7,016 bases of DNA from Candidatus Caenarcanales bacterium (GTDB lineage Bacteria > Cyanobacteriota > Vampirovibrionia > Caenarcaniphilales > Caenarcanaceae): the NCBI GenBank assembly GCA_947489925.1, contig CANLFK010000121.1, positions 1 to 7,016 on the forward strand. The letters run 5' to 3'. The notes below the pieces were generated by a model. It saw only the letters and a list, made by a program, of their open reading frames with translations. It ran no database searches and was not told where the DNA came from. Position 1 is the first letter of the stretch; each line of letters starts with the position of its first letter. Of this stretch, positions 1-5,609 are shown one piece after another. A program made the position numbers and the translations under genes.

Positions 1-213
1 ACTTGGTATTTTTTCGTTTGCCTGTAGAAGTTTTTTGTTCAGAACAAGAGTATTAATAGCTTCAAAAGCGTCAAAAATACAAGACTTTCCGCTACCATTT
101 GCACCAATTAATAAAACTAATTTCGGTGGATTTTCATCTTGCTGGTCAGCTAAATCAATAGTTAAATCAGTGAATCGTTTAAAGTTTTTTAGTTCTAATT
201 TATTTATAAACAT
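1..213 (-). CDS. Second AAA/OLD-type ATPase paralogue, N-terminal 71 codons only (runs off window edge)
   Basis: An open frame starts at ATG 213-211 and continues to base 1 without a stop, so the gene is cut by the window edge and is not shown to be broken. It opens with FINKLELKNFKRF, the usual first strand of SMC/OLD-like ATPases, and has a Walker A GANGSGKS at residues 37-44. Leaving out an insert in the neighbour, 47 of the first 51 residues match the upstream full-length copy; similarity then falls sharply from about residue 51 onward. Its ATG shares one base with the upstream stop (TAATG), and GAGG lies 10 bases before the ATG inside the last codons of the upstream gene, so translational coupling is likely. 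Whether it also carries a C-terminal nuclease-like domain cannot be seen. The partial ATPase call is firm; a defence role is inferred from the neighbour. Confidence 0.85.
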   Translation of the reverse strand, partial: MFINKLELKNFKRFTDLTIDLADQQDENPPKLVLLIGANGSGKSCIFDAFEAINTLVLNKKLLQANEKIPS

Positions 214-236
214 TATTGTAAAACCTCGCTAATTTT
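61..236. repeat. Direct repeat, copy A (5' end of second ATPase gene plus 3' tail of first)
   Basis: This segment matches 1803-2002. Bases 149-227 are identical to 1915-1993 (79 bases), and after one mismatch (g228 against a1994) the match continues to 236. The part 61-148 matches with scattered substitutions and lacks the 24-base insert of copy B. The repeat covers the Walker A region, the start codon, the GAGG ribosome-binding site and the last codons of the upstream gene. Confidence 0.9.
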
Positions 237-1979
237 AGTTTTAAACCAATTAGTGCTAGCAAGCATTTCTTCAGAACCAAGCTTGAACTCTTTAATTAAA
301 CTACTTTTATCAATTTTATTTATATCTAAAACTGGATAATAAGTTTCAAAATCATTTGATTCTAACATTTTTTTTAGTAGTACTTCCTGATTTTCTAATT
401 GCTTATATTCATTTCTACTCAACGCTAAATGAGTAACCAAGTCGTCCACTTTTTGATTTTTTAATTCTTGTAATCTTAATTTATATTTTTCTATTTCAAT
501 ATTTGGGTATTTTTCTAAAATATTGTCTGGATGATACAAATAATTCTCAAAGCAATAAAAATCTAAAATGTATAATCTTTCATACTCCGTTTTTAATTTA
601 TTAATTTCATCTTGTGTCAAATAATCACGATCAATTAAGCCAAAAACTCCTTCATTCTTTGATATTTGAATTACTGCTTTTTTATTAGTTTTATTACTTC
701 CATATTTATCGGTAAATTCTATATTTGGAAAATTCAATTTAGAAAATACTTTTTGATTTGAGCCTTCACAAACAAACATTCTACGCTCTCTATGCTTTAA
801 ATAATCAATAAAAGAAGTTTTCAACTTAGTATCACTTAATCCAAAAACAATATCGTACACATCAAATTCATCAGCTTCTTTAGGTTCTAATACTTGTACT
901 TCATCAAAATCTAAACTATCAAAGTCAATAATTACGCCTTTTTCATATTGCCTTGCATAATCAATAAACCCTAATGAATGTGAAGCTGTCCAAAACTGAG
1001 AATTATCAGGTATAAGATTAACAATTTCTTCTATTAAATTTCTTTGCAAACTAGTATTCAAATGACAATCCATTTCATCAATAAAAATAATGGCATCATT
1101 GTACTGCTCTTTTCTGACAATGAAATTCAAGAGCAAAATTATGACTTGCTTTTCCCCGTGGCTTAATAACTCATAACTTATCTTTGAATCACCCTTTTGG
1201 AAAATAAGATTAGGTGGATTATCAAAAGTAGAATCTTGGTATTCAATAATCCTAATATTTGTTTGTTTGTCTTCTCCAAAAATCTTTCTTAAAGAGTTAT
1301 TTAGTGGTTCAATAAAGGTTCTAAATATTTGTAAAGTATCAGCTTGCTTACCTTGGAAAACTGGCTCTCTCAGAGCTTCACTGATATTTTGAGTATAACG
1401 ATAAACATCATTTATAAACCTTATGTCATTCTGAATATATTTTTGTGGGCGATCTAAATCTTCTTTAATTAAATTAGGATTTGCCACTTTTGTAATTTCA
1501 GGTACTATCCGAATACTACTTCTGCCGTAAAAATAATTACCAATCTCCAAATTGGTTTCTAAGCTTGTTTGTCCAATAAGTATATTAGTTTCGGAAGTAT
1601 TTTTATAATGAAAGTTGAAACTTTTTTCTTTATCAAAATCAATAATTAATTCGTATCCGTTTTTGTCTTTTACATCTTTTTTCTTTGAACAATAATCATT
1701 ATCTGGTAAACCTAATCCACTTAAATAACCTTTCTTTTTTTCTGTTTTTAAATCTTCAAAAGCTTGTCTTAATTTTTCATCAGATATTATTCCATTTGCA
1801 CTTTCAAAAGCATCAAAAACACAAGACTTTCCGCTACCATTTGCACCAATTAATAAAACCAATTTCGGTGAATTTTCGTCTTCTTGATTTGCTACCCCTT
1901 TAGGGGGCTGGGGGGCTAAATCAATAGTTAAATCAGTGAATCGTTTAAAGTTTTTTAGTTCTAATTTATTTATAAACAT
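213..1979 (-). CDS. Single-chain ABC/OLD-type ATPase with DUF4435 TOPRIM-like domain (PARIS AriA-AriB-like, putative anti-phage)
   Basis: 588 residues in two halves. The N-terminal half is an ABC/SMC-like ATPase: Walker A GANGSGKS at 45-52, ABC signature SHGEKQ at 273-278, Walker B IIFIDE ending D301-E302, and H-loop TASHS with H334. The C-terminal half (about 400-500) has FVCEG with E405, GLIDRDY with D450 and D452, and FYCFENY with E478, the acidic pattern of DUF4435/TOPRIM-like domains. Known for the family: in PARIS, AriA is the ATPase sensor and AriB the DUF4435 effector nuclease, and fused single-chain forms exist. Inference: this is such a fused form or a close relative. Gabija GajA is an alternative of similar length, but the IDRDY...ENY pattern fits DUF4435 better and no helicase partner is visible. 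It lies 37 bases after der with GAGG 10 bases before the ATG, and overlaps a paralogue at TAATG. Residues 23-30 (PQPPKGVA) are a GC-rich in-frame insert missing from the paralogue. Alanine codons look mostly GCT/GCA. Domain calls are firm; the PARIS assignment is moderate. Confidence 0.85.
   Translation of the reverse strand: MFINKLELKNFKRFTDLTIDLAPQPPKGVANQEDENSPKLVLLIGANGSGKSCVFDAFESANGIISDEKLRQAFEDLKTEKKKGYLSGLGLPDNDYCSKKKDVKDKNGYELIIDFDKEKSFNFHYKNTSETNILIGQTSLETNLEIGNYFYGRSSIRIVPEITKVANPNLIKEDLDRPQKYIQNDIRFINDVYRYTQNISEALREPVFQGKQADTLQIFRTFIEPLNNSLRKIFGEDKQTNIRIIEYQDSTFDNPPNLIFQKGDSKISYELLSHGEKQVIILLLNFIVRKEQYNDAIIFIDEMDCHLNTSLQRNLIEEIVNLIPDNSQFWTASHSLGFIDYARQYEKGVIIDFDSLDFDEVQVLEPKEADEFDVYDIVFGLSDTKLKTSFIDYLKHRERRMFVCEGSNQKVFSKLNFPNIEFTDKYGSNKTNKKAVIQISKNEGVFGLIDRDYLTQDEINKLKTEYERLYILDFYCFENYLYHPDNILEKYPNIEIEKYKLRLQELKNQKVDDLVTHLALSRNEYKQLENQEVLLKKMLESNDFETYYPVLDINKIDKSSLIKEFKLGSEEMLASTNWFKTKISEVLQ
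224..227 (-). promoter_or_regulatory. Ribosome-binding site of second ATPase, embedded in the first ATPase's last codons
   Basis: The minus strand reads GAGG here, 10 bases before the ATG at 213. The same bases form the Glu codon and start of the Val codon of the C-terminal ISEVLQ of the upstream gene. With the TAATG stop/start overlap this supports coupled translation of the pair. An equivalent GAGG at the same 10-base spacing precedes the first copy. Confidence 0.65.
1891..1917. repeat. 24-base GC-rich palindromic insert, in frame in the ATPase gene
   Basis: Relative to the paralogue, 24 bases are inserted here, flanked by GCT at 1891-1893 and GCT at 1915-1917. The core CCCCTTTAGGGG (1896-1907) is an inverted repeat with 5-base arms, followed by runs of G (GGGGGCTGGGGGG). 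It adds eight residues, PQPPKGVA, in a linker just before the P-loop strand without breaking the frame. Its composition stands out in an AT-rich region. The bordering GCT could be a short target duplication, or chance. It resembles small in-frame palindromic elements such as the Rickettsia RPE class and the CCCC/GGGG palindromes I recall from Bacteroidetes genomes; that link is from memory and untested. Confidence 0.65.
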
Positions 1980-2002
1980 TATTGTAAAACCTCACTAATT
2001 TT
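1977..2002 (-). promoter_or_regulatory. Leader/RBS of full-length ATPase, near-identical to that gene's own 3' end
   Basis: These 26 bases match 211-236 with one substitution. They hold GAGG at 1990-1993, 10 bases before the ATG at 1979. Read in the frame that ends TAATG, the minus strand spells KVKISEVLQ then stop, the same tail as the ATPase ending at 213. It is therefore either a scar of a lost upstream array member, or the original leader whose duplicate became the C-terminal codons of the first copy. It lies in the 37-base gap after der, where no promoter or terminator is evident. Confidence 0.7.
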
Positions 2003-2016
2003 CACTTTGGATTTAA

Positions 2017-3435
2017 TTAAGCTTGAGTTTTTTGGCTAGACTTTTTAATCACCCAATCAAATGGTACACCTTCAAATTCAAATTCTTTTCTTAAACATTT
2101 TTCTAAAAAACGCAAATAATTTTCGCTAATATATTTTGGATCATTAACAAATAAAGCAAAAGTTGGCGGTTTTGTCTCTACTTGAGTCATATAATAAACC
2201 TTTAAGCCTTTAGCCCCCGATTTAGCTGGATCATTAATACTGGCTATTTCTCGCAAAACATTATTTAAAAGCCCAGTCGAAATCCGTCTTTGATAATTTT
2301 TATTAACTTTTATACATTGCTCCAAAATACCTTCAATTCTTTGCCCAGTAAACGCACTAGTAATTATTAGCGGAGCATAACTAATAAAGCCTAATTCTTG
2401 GTAAATTAATTCCTGATAAGTCTTAAAGCTATCATTGTCTTTTTCAATTAAGTCCCATTTATTCAGGGCAATAATGCAACATTTTTTTCGTTTTTGAATT
2501 AAAGCCGCTAATTTCTTTTCCTGATTAGCAACTCCTTCCTTAGCATCAATTACCAAAACTGAAATATCAGCTCTCACCAAAGCTTTAATACTACGATCTA
2601 CTGAATATCTTTCTAAACTATCATAAATTTTAGATTTGCGTCTGAGACCAGCTGTGTCAATTAGTAAAAAGTTTTGCTCTTCAAAAATCAATTCTGTATC
2701 TAAAGCATCTCGGGTTGTACCAGCCACATCATGAACCAAAGATCTTTCATAACCAACTAATTTATTCAACAAACTTGATTTTCCAACATTTGGCTTGCCC
2801 AAAATAGCCACTTTAATTAAGTCTTCCGCTTGGTATAAAAAAGCTGGCTTTTCTTCATCATTTTCTTCATTTTCTTTTTCTAATAATTGTTCGTCTTCAA
2901 TTTGGTCTTTGAGAGAGCTTTTTTCATAAATTTTATCAATTAAATTATCAATCGATCTCGGAAAACTATTACCCAAAGACGAAAAAGCTAATGGTTCTCC
3001 CATTCCTAAATTATAAAAATCAGCACTTAAATTTTCTAATTCGGGTGAATCTAATTTATTAGCGAGCAAAAATATTGGTTTTTCTTCTCGTCTTAATAAT
3101 TTGGCAATTTGGCGATCAATTGAAGTAATACCAATTTTCCCATCAGCTACAAATAAAATTAAATCCGCTTCTTTGAGGGCAGTTTCAGCTTGCCTTTGCA
3201 CACCTTCAAATAAAGTATCTGCTTCAAAAAATAAACCGCCAGTATCAATAATTTTAATTTGCAAATCTTTAATTTTCGGATTGCTACTCCAGCGACCCAA
3301 ATTGACTTGAGCATAAATTCGGTCTCGAGTTACACCCGGTATATTTTCAACAATTGACCGTCTTCCGCCAATTAATTTATTGAAAAGTGTTGATTTTCCT
3401 GTATTAGGAGCACCAATTAAGGCAATAGTAAGCAT
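2017..3435 (-). CDS. der: Ribosome biogenesis GTPase Der (EngA)
   Basis: 472 residues with the double-GTPase layout unique to Der, which acts in 50S subunit maturation. Domain 1: G1 GAPNTGKS at 8-15, G2 VTRD with T36, G3 DTGG at 64-67, G4 NKLD at 126-129. Domain 2: G1 GKPNVGKS at 213-220, GTTRD with T240, G3 DTAGLRRK from 260, G4 NKWD at 325-328. The remaining C-terminal part (about 360-465) fits the KH-like RNA-binding domain. The linker between the GTPase domains (about 177-197) is very acidic, and a few extra residues (about 50-57, SSNPKIKD) precede the first DTGG strand. Length is normal for the family. The ATG has no clear Shine-Dalgarno sequence. It follows scpA after 84 bases on the same strand, so co-transcription is likely. 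Confidence 0.97.
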   Translation of the reverse strand: MLTIALIGAPNTGKSTLFNKLIGGRRSIVENIPGVTRDRIYAQVNLGRWSSNPKIKDLQIKIIDTGGLFFEADTLFEGVQRQAETALKEADLILFVADGKIGITSIDRQIAKLLRREEKPIFLLANKLDSPELENLSADFYNLGMGEPLAFSSLGNSFPRSIDNLIDKIYEKSSLKDQIEDEQLLEKENEENDEEKPAFLYQAEDLIKVAILGKPNVGKSSLLNKLVGYERSLVHDVAGTTRDALDTELIFEEQNFLLIDTAGLRRKSKIYDSLERYSVDRSIKALVRADISVLVIDAKEGVANQEKKLAALIQKRKKCCIIALNKWDLIEKDNDSFKTYQELIYQELGFISYAPLIITSAFTGQRIEGILEQCIKVNKNYQRRISTGLLNNVLREIASINDPAKSGAKGLKVYYMTQVETKPPTFALFVNDPKYISENYLRFLEKCLRKEFEFEGVPFDWVIKKSSQKTQA

Positions 3436-3519
3436 ATTAAATATATTTTTTTCAGATTAATTTAAGTTTTCAAATATTTTGTAAAGAAATTATCTCTCAT
3501 TTCAAATTATTTATTTAAA

Positions 3520-4329
3520 TTAAACAATTCTTTTAAGCCAAATTTCTTTATAAAACTCTTCTTGGCTAATTTCAGTTTTTCCGCTATGAGATAAAAATAA
3601 AGCCGCCAAAAAAGTATCAACCCAATCGCCAATTTTGGCTTGCAGTGAGTTTAAATTAGTAGAATGATCTTTTTCTAATTCAGATAAAATATATTCACTT
3701 AATAATTTGATTTTATGCTCCAAATCCTCATCATGAGCCAAGTCCATAATACTAGTTTTTTCATCTTCTCGAATGACAATGTCGTCTTCATGCCCAAAGT
3801 CTAAATCTTCATCGTTCAAAAAGTCTTTTAAAGTTCTTTTTTTCTTCTTTTTTTTACGAGCCGTTTTTAATTCAGCTTCCTTAAATAATTCTAATAAATC
3901 ATCTAAAGTAATTTTTCGGACACGATTTTCTTTAATTGACTTGGAATTACGAGATAAAACCGAATCTAAAGCTTTAGGACTAAGCATATTGTCGAGTTGA
4001 GCTTCAGAACTATTCAATTCTTCAAAGTCAATATTTTCAAAGTCCAAAAAGTCATCATCACCAAGAGCTGGCTGATTATTTGGTTTTTGATAAATTCTTT
4101 GAGACTTTAATTTTAAAAGCACTGAAACAAAGAATATAATCCGTGCCGCTTCTTTTAATTCTTGTTTATCTTGTCTATCAGCTAATTTATTTAAAAATTT
4201 GTCAATTACATAAACCAAATCTACATCCCAAGGGTCAATTTCGCCTTTAGCAGACATTTCCACCAAAACTTCAGGTCCAATCTCTGACCAATTATCATCT
4301 TTTTTAATTTCTTCAGTCGCTTGTGTCAA
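3520..4329 (-). CDS. scpA: Segregation and condensation protein A (ScpA)
   Basis: 269 residues. ScpA is the kleisin that bridges SMC heads and binds ScpB in the bacterial condensin. The N-terminal SMC-binding region shows the family pattern GEIDPWDVDLVYVIDKFL (about 29-46), then AARIIFFVSVLLKLKSQRIY (61-80). The middle (about 85-205) is low-complexity, acidic and variable, with a lysine block at about 159-165. The C-terminal winged helix has DTFLAALFLSHSGKTEISQEEFY (238-260). The start is TTG at 4329-4327: a stop (TAA) lies immediately upstream in frame and GAGG is 8 bases before it, so no longer reading is possible; Met25 would start just before the first conserved motif. No scpB is in the window. 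A good promoter candidate lies just upstream. The A7 and A8 runs encoding the lysine block are slippage-prone. Confidence 0.95.
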   Translation of the reverse strand: MTQATEEIKKDDNWSEIGPEVLVEMSAKGEIDPWDVDLVYVIDKFLNKLADRQDKQELKEAARIIFFVSVLLKLKSQRIYQKPNNQPALGDDDFLDFENIDFEELNSSEAQLDNMLSPKALDSVLSRNSKSIKENRVRKITLDDLLELFKEAELKTARKKKKKKRTLKDFLNDEDLDFGHEDDIVIREDEKTSIMDLAHDEDLEHKIKLLSEYILSELEKDHSTNLNSLQAKIGDWVDTFLAALFLSHSGKTEISQEEFYKEIWLKRIV

Positions 4330-4337
4330 TTATTTTT

Positions 4338-4341
4338 CCTC
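4338..4341 (-). promoter_or_regulatory. Ribosome-binding site fixing the TTG start of scpA
   Basis: The minus strand reads AAGAGGA, with GAGG ending 8 bases before the TTG at 4329. It is among the clearest Shine-Dalgarno sequences in the window and supports the non-ATG start. Confidence 0.75.
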
Positions 4342-4352
4342 TTCAAAAGTAA

Positions 4353-4380
4353 ATTATAAATAAAAATTTTGTAATGTAAA
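4353..4380 (-). promoter_or_regulatory. Candidate sigma-70 promoter for scpA-der
   Basis: Minus strand: TTTACA (4380-4375, 5 of 6 to consensus), a 16-base spacer, then TATAAT (4358-4353, perfect). The predicted transcript start near 4346 leaves a leader of about 16 bases containing the GAGG site. It is positioned to drive scpA, der and perhaps the ATPase pair. AT-richness raises the chance of false matches. Confidence 0.55.
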
Positions 4381-4398
4381 TTAAAAAGAGATTAGAAT
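4369..4398 (+). promoter_or_regulatory. Candidate sigma-70 promoter for the secreted protein-sua5 unit
   Basis: Plus strand: TTGTAA (4369-4374, 4 of 6), an 18-base spacer, TAGAAT (4393-4398, 5 of 6). The start near 4405 gives a leader of about 26 bases. Its -35 hexamer directly abuts the -35 hexamer of the opposing scpA promoter. Confidence 0.4.
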
Positions 4399-4430
4399 TA
4401 GGTATTAATAAAAATAAATTTTAGTGATTT

Positions 4431-5609
4431 ATGTCTTTCCGAAATAATTTCATTTTATTGAATGTTTTTTTCTTTTTGTTTTCAAATAATTTTCCTATTA
4501 AAGCCGAAGAAGAACTTTCTCCTTTAGAACAATTAATTGAAGCCGAAAAACAAGAAAATAGTACTAATACAACTGAAAGTTTAATTGAGCCGACTGGAGT
4601 CATTTTAAAAGGTTCAGCCAATCGTGTTCTTGATCGCAAATCCAAAATAAATATCTCTCTGATGACAACTTTATCTTCAGAATTAAATCAAATTGGAGAT
4701 GGAGTTGAAGCTAAAATTTTAGTTAACCCAAACGATAAAGATAATTCATTAAAAGCCTTAAAAGGAAGTCATCTTATTGGTCATGTTCTTGAGGTTAAAC
4801 GAAGCCGAAAAGCTGGCAGAGCTGGTTCAGTCAAAGTTTTATTCGATACTTTAAAAATTCAATCTGGTAAAACTTTTCCAATTAAAGCTGAAATGACAAC
4901 CGAAACTTTTAAAGGAAAAGAAGCTGGGAAAATGATTTTATATGATGCCAAATTAATAACTCTGGGAGCTTTATGGGGTACTTACAATTCACTTAAATTC
5001 GCTCCAGTTGCCGCTATTTATTCTCAAGGTCTGAGCGTAGCGGCTAGTGCTACAATCGGAGCTTCATTAGGAATTATTGGCTCTATAAGACGCAAAGGCG
5101 ATATTAAAACTTTTTTTGCAGGCGAGAAAAGCCAAATTGAATTTAAAAATGAATTGAATTTAACCGACGATATTTTAAATGAAGCCGCTTTATCCAGCAA
5201 AGTCTTAACTAATGAATTAATTGGTCTAAAATTAAACTTATTAAATGCCCAAATAAACGATTCAGAAGACTATGAAAATATTTTAAATGTCAAAGTAAAA
5301 GTCAATAATCAAACCAATTCCGCTATTTATCCTTGTGATTTACTTTTAATTCCTAAAGACGGAGGAGACCCAATTATGGCGGACTTACGGAATTCTGGTT
5401 TAGATTTGCTCAAAAAAATTGCACCAGGTAAAGTCTCAGACCTTGAATTGATTTTTCCTTTGGCGGCTCAAAAAGCAAGCTTAAAAGATTATAATTTAGC
5501 TCTCATAGACCCATTAGACAAGGCTTATTTGTCTTCTATAGAATTGGATAATTCAGTCATAAAATTAAACTCTGAAAATAAAAATCAAGATAAAAAATCT
5601 AATTTATGA
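4431..5609 (+). CDS. Exported protein of unknown function with C-terminal beta-sandwich-like region
   Basis: 392 residues; not recognised as a named family. The N-terminus is a Sec-type signal peptide: SFRNN, a hydrophobic core FILLNVFFFLF (7-17), and a likely cleavage after FPIKA near residue 25, leaving an acidic mature start EEELSP. Residues about 55-175 look like an all-beta module, with LKGSHLIGHVLEVKRSRKAG followed by VKVLFDTLKI, a 'GS-L-G-V' pattern seen in envelope proteins with VirB10/TrbI-like or related folds (weak resemblance). Residues about 172-222 are Gly/Ala-rich and hydrophobic (GASLGIIGS), possibly membrane-associated. Residues about 261-375 alternate short strands and end with IAPGKVSDLELIF, like DUF4352-type immunoglobulin-like domains; this is inference. 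One cysteine, C302. The ATG has only a weak AGTGA upstream. It overlaps sua5 by 4 bases (ATGA). Signal peptide confident, function unknown. Confidence 0.88.
   Translation: MSFRNNFILLNVFFFLFSNNFPIKAEEELSPLEQLIEAEKQENSTNTTESLIEPTGVILKGSANRVLDRKSKINISLMTTLSSELNQIGDGVEAKILVNPNDKDNSLKALKGSHLIGHVLEVKRSRKAGRAGSVKVLFDTLKIQSGKTFPIKAEMTTETFKGKEAGKMILYDAKLITLGALWGTYNSLKFAPVAAIYSQGLSVAASATIGASLGIIGSIRRKGDIKTFFAGEKSQIEFKNELNLTDDILNEAALSSKVLTNELIGLKLNLLNAQINDSEDYENILNVKVKVNNQTNSAIYPCDLLLIPKDGGDPIMADLRNSGLDLLKKIAPGKVSDLELIFPLAAQKASLKDYNLALIDPLDKAYLSSIELDNSVIKLNSENKNQDKKSNL

Larger units (their letters stand above)
1803..2002. repeat. Direct repeat, copy B (5' end and leader of full-length ATPase gene)
   Basis: Partner of 61-236. 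It contains the 5' coding end and leader of the full-length ATPase and is longer by the 24-base insert at 1891-1917. Identity is complete over 79 bases next to the start codon, including third codon positions, and stops abruptly just past the Walker A codons, which suggests recent duplication or gene conversion limited to this end. Confidence 0.9.

Noticed and set aside
35..232. Plus-strand open frame of 65 codons
   Set aside because: It is antisense to the start of the second ATPase copy, whose Walker A and N-terminal strand are clearly coded on the minus strand.
1685..1903. Plus-strand open frame of 72 codons rich in Leu, His and Asn
   Set aside because: Low-complexity shadow of the ATPase coding sequence on the other strand; no motif of its own.
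1896..1907. CCCCTTTAGGGG as a transcription terminator
   Set aside because: It lies inside the coding region near the 5' end of the gene, has only 5-base arms and a 2-base centre, and no T-tract follows on the minus strand.
213..1979. Gabija GajA assignment
   Set aside because: Length and ATPase-TOPRIM layout are similar, but the C-terminal IDRDY and FENY patterns fit DUF4435 and the next gene is another ATPase, not a GajB helicase. Not fully excluded.
3101..3310. Plus-strand open frame of 69 codons
   Set aside because: It lies opposite the first GTPase domain of der and looks like a mirror frame.
3436..3519. Separate der promoter (minus-strand TTTACA at 3485-3480)
   Set aside because: The only -10 at a workable distance is TAAATT (4 of 6) with a 15-base spacer; in sequence this AT-rich it is not convincing. 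No terminator hairpin is seen in this gap either.
3773..4000. Plus-strand open frame of 75 codons, Ser/Phe-rich
   Set aside because: Shadow of the acidic/lysine-rich scpA linker on the opposite strand.
4421..4645. Minus-strand open frame of 74 codons overlapping the signal peptide of the exported protein
   Set aside because: The plus-strand gene has a convincing signal peptide and a long frame; the antisense frame shows no family features.
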